Origin: Chromera velia
Taxonomy: Eukaryota > Sar > Chromeraceae
Direction: 5' to 3'
DNA: 62,503 nucleotides
Assembly: GCA_018398765.1 (NCBI GenBank)
Contig: JAHBMJ010004978.1
Coordinates: 85,352-147,854 of the forward strand
Shown piece after piece: positions 38,734 through 48,894 of the stretch; position 1 is the stretch's first letter, and every line of letters begins with the position of its first letter. The notes under the pieces were generated by a model. That model was given only the letters and a program-made list of their open reading frames with translations. It was not told where the DNA came from and did not search any database. Position numbers and translations under genes: made by a program.

Positions 38734-40320
38734 TCACTGCGCTGGGAAAGCCCCCCCGATTTGGGCCGAGAGGGGAGGGGATCCGGGGTCGATCATGGGA
38801 AAGAGGACGAAAGAGGAATAATTGGCACGGCACAGGGGGCACTTTTCCTGCCTCAGTGCTCTCAAGCAGTGTCTGCACAGAGAAGCGTGCTTGCACGGGA
38901 GCAGCATCACATCTTTTGTGTTGCTCATACACACTGTGCACTCTCGTTCGTTCGCATCCTCAAGTCCGAAAATCTCCTGAGCCTCCTGGGGCCCTGGACG
39001 GTGCAGAATGTACTTAGACAGGGCAGCTGTGCTCTGTTCTCTGTGTCTGCTTGCTGCCACCCCCTCCTGAGAAGAGCTCGAAGAAGCTCCCCCCTCCGCT
39101 CTCTGCTGTCTCTCCCTCAATCTACTCACTACTGCTTCATTGACGGCGGGGAAGACCACTTGCTTGACAACCTCAAAATGTCCAGGGAGCTCAGCAGGCG
39201 GGGGGGCTGAGGGTGGACATGAGGAGCCAAACGGGGTGAAAAGTCTCTTCGCGTCAACAAACTTTACAACTGACACCATGACCACCCCCTCATACGCTCT
39301 CGCTCTAAGTTCAGACGAGGAATGAGAGTCACGAGATGTCATGGCTCTAATGACAATAACCAGCGGCACACGCGCAACGTCATGCTCTTTCTCCAACAGT
39401 TCCTCTATCGTCCTTCCCTGTTTCCAACTCTGCCCACTCCCCAGGGCAGCAACAATCGAGGATGCCCGTCTCCTCACACCCGGGGGTCGGGGTGTGGCGC
39501 CGCCACCATCAGGACTCGGTGACGCCCCTCCTTCCGATTCGGCACCTCTTGTCACGTCAAAGAGGCTGTGACGTGCCGCCAGATAAATAATCGTGTCCAA
39601 ATCAGGACAATCTTCTGGAGGCAAGGTAAAAACACCGCTCCCCTTTCCCAATGTGTATTCGGCTGACTTTTCAAGCGCCGATAAATCCTGTACAAATGTC
39701 GCCTCCGCCTCCAAACTCCCCACTCCCTGCCCCAACGTCTCTGCCTCCGCCCCTCGCCGAAGGCACAACACCTTGCGAATATGGTCAAGAAATCTAGGCC
39801 GAGACAATCCACCCACCGATCTTCCGTGTACCCCCCCTACCCCTCCCGAGTCCAAAAAAAGGTCCCCTGTCTTTCTGCCGAAAGCCATCTGCACCTGATC
39901 AACAGGCACACCCCAGAAGAAGCTAACGGAGCCATCCACCATACACTCATATTCAAACTGGACACCCACCCTGGCGTCTGCCCTTCTTCTAGACACACCT
40001 CTGTCATAGGTCGCTCGCACAGTGTCGCGCTTCACATTGACAGGCACTTGGACCCTGGGGACGAGAGACGGCGGCACTGTTCTTTTCATTCGCATCAGTT
40101 GATTGAAATGGGTTCTGCTGATTGCAAGAAAGTCAGAGACGTACAGCCCAACCCCCTCGAGGAACACCGGATCCTCTACTCCCGTCAACAGTTTTTGAAA
40201 TAAACGGAAGTTGACAGCGAACGAGTGAGCAACGCGAACAGTCCAATAAAACAGAGTTCCAAACACAAATACAATCAGGAGATTGTTTACTCCTGGAGAA
40301 GCATCGGCAAATTCTAACAT
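38734..40320 (-). CDS. Membrane-anchored RING-finger protein, predicted E3 ubiquitin ligase
   Basis: Single-exon, 528-aa protein ending in TGA. Residues about 12-33 (NNLLIVFVFGTLFYWTVRVAHS) form one hydrophobic segment, probably a membrane anchor near the N-terminus. Residues 461-497 form a C3HC4 RING: C-x2-C-x11-C-x-H-x3-C-x2-C-x8-C-x2-C (CTVCMSNTKDVMLLPCKHASL, then CRHC and CPLC). The spacing and the LLPCKHASLCRHCLRALR wording resemble the MGRN1/LOG2 class of RINGs, in which the domain recruits E2 enzymes. The centre (about 60-440) has no domain I recognise. A Ser/Gly/Pro-rich stretch lies near 280-300 and a Ser-rich stretch precedes the RING. It is one of two clear single-exon genes here, unlike the intron-rich neighbours. 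The substrate is unknown. Confidence 0.85.
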   Translation of the reverse strand: MLEFADASPGVNNLLIVFVFGTLFYWTVRVAHSFAVNFRLFQKLLTGVEDPVFLEGVGLYVSDFLAISRTHFNQLMRMKRTVPPSLVPRVQVPVNVKRDTVRATYDRGVSRRRADARVGVQFEYECMVDGSVSFFWGVPVDQVQMAFGRKTGDLFLDSGGVGGVHGRSVGGLSRPRFLDHIRKVLCLRRGAEAETLGQGVGSLEAEATFVQDLSALEKSAEYTLGKGSGVFTLPPEDCPDLDTIIYLAARHSLFDVTRGAESEGGASPSPDGGGATPRPPGVRRRASSIVAALGSGQSWKQGRTIEELLEKEHDVARVPLVIVIRAMTSRDSHSSSELRARAYEGVVMVSVVKFVDAKRLFTPFGSSCPPSAPPPAELPGHFEVVKQVVFPAVNEAVVSRLRERQQRAEGGASSSSSQEGVAASRHREQSTAALSKYILHRPGPQEAQEIFGLEDANERECTVCMSNTKDVMLLPCKHASLCRHCLRALRQEKCPLCRANYSSFVLFPMIDPGSPPLSAQIGGAFPAQ

Positions 40321-40643
40321 CTTTGCTCAAACTGTCCTCACATAATATTCTGGAACCGAAAAGCAACCACCGAGATCGGAATCGTCAAGGTTTCTGTTGC
40401 GTTATGGATTTCCGTCTCCGGCCCACAAAGTCTCTACTAAAGGTCACGTGACGTGTCGGGTCTGACGCGAAGGAGCGAAGTTTCATAAGTCCTGGCTGGT
40501 CACCTTACACGAGGGAATCAGTGGAATGCACAGGAACGCGGAGATCGAATGTAATGGCTCATAAGCTGGCACAGTGGCACATGCTGGTACGGCTTGGATG
40601 TCTTGGAGACGGATCGCAGTGTTTCTAGAGCAGCCTTGGTGAG

Positions 40644-40698
40644 CACCGCGGCGCAGCCGCGGTGCCTGCCCAAGCTTTCCGCGGCGCTAGCGCCGCGG
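40644..40698. repeat. Two adjacent GC-rich palindromes
   Basis: CACCGCGG-CGCAG-CCGCGGTG (40644-40664) is an 8-bp stem with a 5-nt loop. CCGCGGCGCT-AGCGCCGCGG (40679-40698) is a perfect 20-bp palindrome with no loop. They sit 14 bp apart in the upstream flank of the RING gene. Confidence 0.9.
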
Positions 40699-40768
40699 TT
40701 CTAGCCTACTTCTGACCGTTTGCCGCCCCGCGGCGACAACCGTGCCTCTCAGGATGCAAGTCGAGGCC

Positions 40769-40820
40769 CGGCAGCTAGTGGACCGCGGGGTGGCCCGAAA
40801 TATAAATCCCATCCTATATA
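40769..40820. repeat. Dispersed repeat copy
   Basis: Shares GAGGCCCGG, TAGTGGACCGCGGGG and ATAAATCC(C/T)ATCCTAT with sequences at 3854-3905 and 4015-4040. All copies sit at the border of AT-rich, gene-free blocks. Confidence 0.6.
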
Positions 40821-41779
40821 AGTTGTGCCGGTATGCTGGGACGTGCTATGCATCAAGGCACGCATGTCTAAAGGTTTTTAGCCATGCAGGAGGATGAATA
40901 AAAAATGTATACAGAGGAGATATAAAAGTATAAAAATATAAAAGGGTAAGGAGAGGGGTGTAGTTTCATGCATAAGAAAATGAATAGTCTGAATATGTAC
41001 GTATAATGTTGTTTTGTATTTTGTATGAGGGACAAATCGGTGATAAATCTTTTTCTTAAGTAAAGGCAATAAAGAAGATGTATGAAGTATCTGCAAAAGA
41101 GAGCCCCTGCACCCCCTAATGTCCCGCCCTCCCTCATCTGCATACAGATTTTAATAAATAGGTTTTTTATTGGACGGCCCTTGAGCGGAGTTAATATGAA
41201 ATTCAGAAAGGTAAATCAAAATGATACCAGCAAAGCTAATAAATAGTATAGTCATAATTAGTTATGATATTATAAAAATGTAGTTAATATAAACTAACTT
41301 GTTAATTTTAATGACTTAAATATGAAAATTACCTGTTCATCAGATATATATAGTTGCATAATAAAGAATATATCAGATCAAACTAATAGGATTACTTTTA
41401 TTTCAACGAATGCACATGTTTTAGGGATGTTGTGCCTAAAAAATTTCCAATAATCTTCCGAATTGTTCTGCTCATTGAGAAAAAACGACTTTTAAAGCCG
41501 CAGACGCATCATACCAGCAGTGTTGGCTACGGACAATGCATACCAGGAGAAACCCCGCATTCTCTCCCAGGCGATGTATTGTTTCGAATGGCTGCCTAAG
41601 TCGGACATACCAGAAAATGCACCACACACACTCACTGAAAGCGGTGAGCTCTGCTTAGAGAATGCTACATGAAAGCAAAGAAAAAGGCGCGAAAATATAA
41701 GTCCAAAGACAGAAAAGCAAGGTAAAAGGAAAAAACAGACAGAGGAAGCAAAAAAGGATCGAAGCAAGAAAGAAAGAAA

Positions 41780-41940
41780 AAAGAAAACGAAGGAAGGAAG
41801 GAAGGAAGAAAGGAAGAACGAAGGAAGAAAGGAAGGAAGGAACAAAGGAAGGAAGGAAGGAAAGAAGGAAGGAAGGAAGGAAGGAAGGAAGAACGAAGGA
41901 AGGAAGGAAGGAAGGAAAGAATGAACGAAGGAAGGAAGGA
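41780..41940. repeat. (GGAA)n microsatellite, left flank of the retrotransposon
   Basis: Imperfect GGAA/GAAC/GAAA repeats run directly into the left LTR. The same repeat resumes beyond the right LTR (48139-48330), so one microsatellite was split by the insertion. Confidence 0.95.
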
Positions 41941-42235
41941 TGTAAGCAGAATACGGGGCTAGAACTCTCAACGCTAACGATGTGCATTCAGAGTTCATAG
42001 ACTATAAGAGTTTGACCTAGAGAGGTTTGTACATTGTTCCTTCGATCAAGCCAGTCCAATAATCGTTAGCGATCGTTAGCTAAATCAAATGCATGCAGAT
42101 CGATGTCATTTTATTCAGTCCTGCGCCAAGCCACACTTATTGAAGTCTGCGCGCGCATCGCCGCAGCGCCACCGGCCTCGCGGCTCCGCCACTCCACAGG
42201 TCCGTTGCGTACTCGCCGCTCGTAGCCTGCCTACA
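41941..42235 (-). repeat. 3' LTR (left copy)
   Basis: Starts TGTAAGCAG and ends GCCTGCCTACA on the plus strand, giving canonical TG...CA ends in either orientation. Contains a TGCATGCA motif at 42090-42097. Confidence 0.95.
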
Positions 42236-42722
42236 CCTGCCCGCTGCTTCGAAACCGACATCGACACTCGGTTTCAGTGCCTGCACACATCTATAACTAA
42301 TCAACCTCGTGGCATTGATTAATGACATGTACCTGCATACTTCATCGAACCATAAATGAACGAAACAAGTTGGAATGCAGAGTCTGAGTCACTGTCTGAC
42401 CCCCATACTGCCACCCTGCATCTATGCATGATGCAGGATAGAATTGCTTTCTGCCTCGAATCACTTACCAGGGAATTTCATCTTCCCAAAACTTATACAC
42501 ACGCATTCCACTCCATAAACCTCTTAGTTCTGCCGATACTGATTTCACCTCTCTACTTCTTAATTGCCACCTACACCTGCCCGTTGCTTGCTTCTCTTTC
42601 TCCTGCTGTCTCTTCTTTTCTTTGAAGGCATGCAATGCCTCCTTTACATGTATCAGGTTGACAACAGGCTCCTATGATGCATTCTCTTTACTTTCTCCTT
42701 TCCACCACACCAGGTAGTACAC

Positions 42723-45700
42723 CTATTTGTCTATCTTTCTGTGGTCGAGAATCTCTTTTACTTTATACTCAATCTCTTCTGATGTAGGCAACCGAACAGC
42801 AGGCAGAGGATCATCCTTTCTTCTCTCATACTTCTTCAGGTATGATACATTAATCATATTGTGACCCTTCATTCCTGCAGGGAATATGAGCTCATACGCG
42901 TTGCTCCCCACCTTTTTCTCTATCTCGAATGGTCCATAAAATACAGGCTCAAGCTTCCCGCTTGGCTTTCTGCTTCCCTTAAAATATGCATTGCGTACAA
43001 GCAAAAAATCCCCTGGAGCAAATGAAACCTCTTGTCTGTGTGGATCTACTTGTCGAGCTGCTCGTTCTCTTGCTTGCTCAAGTGTCTCCTTTGCTCTCAT
43101 GATTTCTGCCTCTCTGCAATCTGCAAAGTCTGCTGCTGGCGGACAGAATGACTTAGAACGCACAGAGACAGAAGGCAGGCGAATCGGGTCACGTCCGTAC
43201 AGAAAGCGAAAAGGAGACATGCCTGTGGCTGGATGTACCGAATCACGATACGCAAACTGACAAGAACACAACCACTTCGGCCAGTCCGTTTGATGCTCGT
43301 TCACGAAACAATACAACATCTGTTCGATGGTCTGGTTGTCTCTCTCTGTCTGTCCATCTGACTATGGGTGTCGTCTTGTACTTATATTCAATTTTGTGCC
43401 CCACAGCCGAGCGAGTTCCTTCCAAAATGCAGAGAGAAAGCGAGGATCACGGTCACTGACCACTGATTGGGGCATCCCATGCTCGCAAACAATCCTCTCA
43501 AAGACCACCTCGGCTGTCCCTTCTGCTATAATCTCTTGTGAGACTGCAGCAAAGAAAGGAGTTTTGGAGAGGCGATCAACCACAGAGAGGATTCTATCTA
43601 CTTCTTCTCCTTTAAACACCACCCTCGGGAGTCCAAATACAAAATCAAGAGAAATAGACTGAAAAGAAAATTTAGGAATAGACAGAGGTTAGAGCAAGTC
43701 ATACTGCTTCTCAGTCGGCCTCTTTGCTCTTTGACAGGCATCACACTTTCTGACGTACTGAACAACCGATGCATACATATGTGGCCAATAGAAACTCCCT
43801 GCCAGTTTTAAATATGTTTTCTCTGCCCCCAAATGCCCCTCTGCGGCCGTATGATGATGTTCATAGATGAGGTTTCTTTGTAGACTCTCTGTCGGGATGG
43901 CCAGTCTGTCATTGAAATAGAGCAGTCCGTCTTTTATCTGAAACCTTGGAAGAATCAGCCGCAAATGTCGAGGAACAGGCACCTCTTTCTCAGGGTCTTT
44001 GTCAGGGTCTTCAATTTGGAGCCTTGCTTCAAGCACTTCCTTCACCTCCGTCCAGAATTTCTCTTCTTTATATCCTTTCCTTATCCTTTCCAGTAATTCC
44101 TCATCCGGCTGCACTCTTGATTCCATTTGCAACAATTGACACACTTCTTTTCTTTCTTTATCTTTTTCTTCTTTCTGAGCATTCACCCCAGGGCACCTGC
44201 TCAGCGCATCTGCCACGCGATTCCAAGCACCGGGCACATACCTTGGAGTGATGCCGATCTTGTCGAACATGCTAACAAATCTGCGCATACGTGGAGACAT
44301 TAAGGTGCGGTCAGCGGACACATTCACATATTTAAGAGACTCATGATTTGACCACACCTTAGTTGTGTGACTAACGTACGGCCTCCACGATTTGACCGCA
44401 AACACGCAGGAAAGAAATTCTTTATCTCTGATCGGATACTTGAGCTCTGCCTGTGTCATTCTACGTGATGCGAATGCACACGGACGGAGCCAGCCGATCT
44501 CAGGATCTTCCTACATGAGCACGGCAGCGAGCATTTCTGTCGATTCACACGCATCCACAAAAATTTCGAAGGGACGCGCAGGGTCAGGAATGTAAAGTTC
44601 GACAGTATTCTTTACTGCTTGCTTTACTGCTTCAAAGCTTTCTTCCTCTTTCTTCCCCCACTCAAACGATTTGTTTCCCTTCAGCAATTATGCATACAAA
44701 GGGCCTGCTTTCTCACTGAAGCGAGGGACAAACCGTCTCAGCCAATTTGCAAACCCCAAAAACGAAAGCACTTCATTTTTGTTCTTAGGAGTAGGCCACT
44801 TACTGACTTGGTCTGTCTTGCTCTGCTCGGGCCGCACTCCGGTCCTAAAGATCTTCAGCCCGAGAAATGTCACCTCAGTCTGCATGAAATGGCATTTCGA
44901 CAATTTTGCATACAATTTATTTTCACTCAACAAACGCAAAACAATTCTGATGTGTCTCTTGTGCTCTTCTCTTGTACATGAATAAATCAGAATGTTATCC
45001 AGAAAAACCAAAACAAAACGGTCAAAACAAGAGCAAAGAGCAAATTGAATCAACCTCATCGCTGCAGGAGGCGCGTTTGTCAACCCAAAAGAAACAACCA
45101 GCCACTCAAAAGGACCATAGCGTGTAGTGAAAGCTGTTTTTAGGATGTCTTCTTCTCTGACCCTCATTTAATGATAATACTGTCTGAGGTCCAGTGTCGT
45201 GAAGAACCGGGCCCCATGCAATCGATCAATCAACTCTTGCGGGTGAGGGAGAGAATGCTTATCTTTGATAGTAATGCGATTCAAGCCAGTGTAGTCATAA
45301 CACATTCTCATCGAGCCATCTTTCTTTTATACAAAAAGAACAGGCGCAGCATAAGGAGAAGCAGATGGTCGGATGAATCCTTGTTTAAGGTATATATCTA
45401 TCTGTCTCCTCAGCTCATCTGTCTCTCCCACTGACAGCCGATAAGGCGAACGGGCAGGAGGTGAATGACCGGGTTCAAGTTCGATTTTGAAATCTAAATG
45501 AGGTCCTCTTGACGGTGGCAGATAAGAGAGATGATCAGGAAAAAGAGACGCATGATCTGCCATAATTCCTTTCACATCCTGAGAAACATCCGTATCTGAT
45601 CGAGAGAGAAAAGCATGCACGTCCGATAAATCAGGGGCCGACCGAGCAGGATGATCAGACGGAAGAGAAGAAAAAAAGTCAAAAGAGAGAAAATCAGAAC

Positions 45701-46559
45701 CCACGTTCCCTCCATCATTCATTCTCCCCTTTCTTTTTCCCTCACTCACTTCAGTTGCATGCACGAAGCACTTCAGTTTCCCCTCTCCTGCAGGCCAGTG
45801 TGCCGTCTCCATTCTCACGATATGGCAGACAACACCTTTTTGAATTGCTCGTTTGGCCTGCGCAGAAGAAAGAACAGGAGGGCAAGGTCGGTTCTCTTCA
45901 CATGCAGCCCCCCGAATAATGACTTCCTGGCCGTTAAAGAAGAAACGAAGAGAACGAGACCAATGACCAAGTTCTGGTTGGTGGACGTCACTCCATTTTC
46001 TTCCTAAGATAACATCATAGTCGTCCAGGTCAGCCAGCAATGCACCGACTGTCTCTCGATACCCTTGAATACGAAGGGGAACAGAAGGTGCATACTCACT
46101 GACCTCTCGTCCTCTAGGCTCCTTCACGGCCACCCTACATCTCATCGGGGTCCCAAACCTGCGAATATACAACTAACGCAGGTGTGCAAACTTGCTATCA
46201 ATGAAAATATCATCAGCTCCAATGTTATACAAAACTTTGACTGGAGCACCCGCGACAGTACCATGATAGACAAAACCAGTCTCAAACGAATTATCCTCAT
46301 CATCCTCTTCCTCACTCAATTCTTCATCTGTTCTCTGCCTTTTATCTTCCTCAACTTCATAATGTATCGTCAGGTCGGGTTCGACCACGGTCTCATCATT
46401 CTTGTTTCGGCCTCTGATCGTCCTCACCCCAGCTACCCGTCTCGATCCAGCCTTGTGCGCTGGTTGATGTCCACTCGGCTGAGGTTGAGGCGACCCGCCG
46501 AAAGAGGGAGACCATGTACGTCTTCTGTCATCGAAGCCAAAGCCTCTTCCAGGTGACAT
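42723..46559 (-). pseudogene. Retrotransposon Pol (protease, RT, RNase H, integrase), inactivated
   Basis: Continues in the same frame as Gag. The protease region (about 46180-46260) has NIGA where an Asp-initiated D-S/T-G-A is expected. DYDVILGRKW follows near 46000. The RT spans about 44700-45500 with KKDGS, LDLR and the catalytic box as FLDN instead of FLDD. RNase H follows (about 44050-44640), with SNH where TDH is usual. Integrase (about 42900-43900) has an HHCC zinc motif (HH...H...CDACQ), then LDF, SDRDPRF and HP-stop-SDGQTER, and a C-terminal region with VRNAYFKGSRK. Premature stops lie at 46173, 45327, 45168, 44688, 44511, 43689 and 43362. TAG at 42723 is probably the natural end. 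Confidence 0.9.
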
Positions 46560-47837
46560 AGGTGAACTTGGACTGTCACCTCTCTGTCCAGACCTCCCTC
46601 TCCCCCCTGTAGGTTGAGTGACTTAATTGATGGGATATGGGAAAGGAAGGGATGGGTAAGGAGGGGGTAGCCAGGGATACCCAGGCGTCGCCCCAAAACC
46701 CAGGATGAAAGGGGCAAATCCTAGAGATGCCCTGGGCGGCCACGGAGATCTGGATTGAGACGTCGTTTGAATGGTCCACATGTGTGGAGGAAGTTGAGGT
46801 CCATTCCTACACGCAGCCATCATGTAGGTGTTCTCTCCACATAGAATACACCGATTCAGTCTCCTCCTGCTCTCCCACACCGTCTATGGAATCAATGGGT
46901 GTCGGGGTGGAAGTCTTCCCGAAGGTCATACCCCAACACCACACAATTCCATGGGAGCCGGTCCTGTGGGATCAATCACCGGACTCAGATCAGACGGGGG
47001 CCCTCGCAACCAACGGCTTCGAGAGCGTGAACTCGCCTGCTTGAGCCAGATTTCGCTGTCCAACGCCTTCTCCATTGCTTCGTCCAATGTTGCCGGCTCC
47101 ATCCTGTCAGTCTCATACATAATCCCAGGCGGCAAACCCTCAATATAGTCCTCTACAAGATCCTCCTCACTCGCATTTGTGATCTTCAATGCAAGAAGGG
47201 AGAATTCTTTGTTATAGTCGTCAACCGTCCCTGTACACCTGAGGGACAACACCTGCTTTCTCGCCTTCCTCCTCTCATGTTTCTCCTTATACCTGCATCG
47301 CAACACCTCACGCAACGCAGGCCAGTCTGTAAACCCCATACCTCTCTTCACACGTAAATCGAACCAGTCGCTCAGCTCCTTGCACAGGAAGGACTTCGCG
47401 AGGCCAAGCTGACGATGAGGAGCAACATTCGCATTGGTAAAGTAGTCGTTGGTGTCCGTAATAAACCTCTTCACAGTGTCGCGGCGTCCAGTGAACTCGT
47501 CCGGCTGCTTCAATGCAATCCGAGGAAGCTGCTCTCGTAGATCAGGGCCCTGAGAGGGCACGACAAGCTGCTGTGTACCCTCCTCACTCATTGGCAGCAC
47601 CTGAGGAGGCAACTATGGAGGTGGAGCTGCAACCCTCGCCACCAGCCCCTCCATGGTCTGCCGCATCATCTCTTGAGTCTGCTGCAGGCTGGTGACGGAC
47701 TGTTCAAGGTTGTACAGTGCCGTTCCCACCTGCTCGTTTGTCAATGGAGCCAAGACTGGAGGTGGTTCCATGACAGCAATAGAATTCAGACTGAATACAA
47801 ACGAATCAAAAGCCTTTTCGAAACCTGGCTCTGGCAA
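46560..47837 (-). pseudogene. Retrotransposon Gag, inactivated
   Basis: N-terminal part of the single Gag-Pol frame. The retrotransposon gag domain is recognisable (DYFTNANVAPHRQLGLAKSF, FTDWPALREVLRCRY, DDYNKEFSLLALKI, YIEGLPPGI). A zinc-knuckle-like CILCGENTYMMAAC follows near 46840, where the usual His of CCHC is Tyr. In-frame stops lie at 47613 (TAG), 46926 (TGA), near 46883 (TAG) and 46623 (TAA). No frameshift is needed to read through. Confidence 0.85.
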
Positions 47838-47840
47838 CCA
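47823..47840 (-). other. Putative primer binding site
   Basis: Read on the minus strand, three bases after the 5' LTR comes TGGTTGCCAGAGCCAGG. TGG is complementary to a tRNA CCA end, and the distance and strand are right. The priming tRNA was not identified. Confidence 0.7.
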
Positions 47841-47843
47841 GAT

Positions 47844-48138
47844 TATAAGCAGAATACGGGGCTAGAACTCTCAACGCTAATGATGTGTATTCAGAGTTCA
47901 TAGACTATAAGAGTTTGACCTAGAGAGGTTTGTACATTGTTCCTTCGATCAAACCAGTCCAACGATTGTTAGCGATCGTTAGCTAATTCGAATGCATGCA
48001 GATCGATGTCACTTTATTCAGTCCTGCACCAAGCCACACTTATTGAAGTCTGCGCGCACATCGCTACGGCGCCGCCGGCCTCACGGCTCCGCCACTCCGC
48101 GGGTCCGTCGCGTACTCGCCGCTCGTAGCCTGCCTACA
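47844..48138 (-). repeat. 5' LTR (right copy)
   Basis: Same length and sequence as the left copy apart from about 20 mismatches. The inner terminal dinucleotide is TA instead of TG, a transition that damages the conserved LTR end. Confidence 0.95.
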
Positions 48139-48330
48139 AAGGAAGAACGAAGGAAGGAAGGAAGGAAGGAAGGAACGAAGGAAGGAAGGAAGGAAGGAAG
48201 GAAGGAAGGAAGGAAGAACGAAAGAAGGAAGGAAGGAAGGAACGAAGGAAGGAAGGAAAGAAGAACGAAGGAACGAAGAGGAAGGGAGGAAAGATGAGGA
48301 AACGAGGAAGAAAAGAGGAAAGGGGCAAAG
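48139..48330. repeat. (GGAA)n microsatellite, right flank of the retrotransposon
   Basis: Continuation of the tract seen before 41941, with GAAC variants. It fades into GAGGAAAG-rich sequence. Confidence 0.95.
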
Positions 48331-48633
48331 GAAAGGAAGGACTGTCACGCCCGGACCGGAAAAAAAAAATTGAAAAACGGATTCGAAAGCAATAACAAGA
48401 ACATCATGAACATACAGAACCCCTTTAAGCTACTAGGCATTACCAGGCCAGGACCTTATGCTAGCTCCCTCTGTAATGCTTCCTCGTCTTTCTGACCACT
48501 CACGACACACAAGAGGAGAAAAAGAAGCGCGCACAAAAAAGCTGTCATCCAAAGGTAAAAAGTGAAAGGACGGAAGGAAACCGGACTGAAAAGGAAGAAC
48601 ACTGTGACAGGAAGAGAGAAGAAAGAAGGAAGC

Positions 48634-48890
48634 AAGCAAGATGAAGACGTATAGGCGAGAAGAAGCCAACTAAGTCGGAAGGAGACGGGCAACCAAGATG
48701 AAGACGTGCAGCCGCCAAAAAGAAGCCTACTAAGTCGGAAGGAGACGGCAAGCAAGATGAAGTCGTGCAGCTGAAAAGGCGCTAACTAAGTTAGAAGGAG
48801 ATAGGCAAGCAAGATGAAGCCGTGCAGCCGAAAAGAAGCCAACTAAGTCGGAAGGAGACGGGCATTGAAGCAAGATGAAGCCGGTAAGAT
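48634..48890. repeat. ~58-bp minisatellite, about 4.5 copies
   Basis: The unit contains AAGATGAAG(A/T/C)CGTGCAGC, GAAGCC(A/T)ACTAAGTCGG and AAGGAGACGG. Copies are anchored by ATGAAG at 48641, 48698, 48757, 48814 and 48875, with 57-61 bp spacing. Confidence 0.9.
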
Positions 48891-48894
48891 AAAT

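Larger units (their letters stand above)
40321..41940. other. Intergenic, palindrome-bearing then AT-rich
   Basis: 40321-40640 is the 5' flank of the RING gene. 40644-40698 holds two GC-rich palindromes. A copy of the dispersed repeat (GAGGCCCGG...TAGTGGACCGCGGGG...TATAAATCCCATCCTAT) lies at 40769-40820. 40830-41480 is AT-rich without genes. From about 41770 a GGAA microsatellite leads into the retrotransposon. Confidence 0.7.
41941..48138 (-). mobile_element. Ty3/gypsy-type LTR retrotransposon, full length, inactive
   Basis: Two 295-bp direct LTRs flank about 5.6 kb. The order read on the minus strand is 5' LTR (48138-47844), PBS, Gag, protease, reverse transcriptase, RNase H, integrase, a ~490-bp 3' non-coding part, and 3' LTR (42235-41941). 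Protease-RT-RNase H-integrase order identifies the Ty3/gypsy group. The flanks give a 5-bp direct repeat AAGGA on both sides, as expected for this group, although the GGAA microsatellite context weakens that evidence. By hand the LTRs differ at about 20 of 295 sites, almost all transitions, so this is not a recent insertion. Gag-Pol occupies one frame broken by stop codons, so the copy cannot make its own proteins. Confidence 0.95.

Noticed and set aside
42723-47837. Nuclear code reassignment (TAA/TAG read as glutamine), suggested by stops at invariant Gln positions and by six of seven host genes ending in TGA
   Set aside because: None of the roughly 3,000 codons in the traced host exons uses TAA or TAG internally, Gln there is always CAG/CAA, and one host gene ends in TAA. 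The element also has Asp-to-Asn and His-to-Tyr changes that reassignment would not explain.
48064-48348. Open frames over the GGAA tracts near 41492-41998 and 48064-48348
   Set aside because: Phe-Leu-Pro-Ser or Lys-Glu-Gly-Arg repeats produced by the tetranucleotide repeat.
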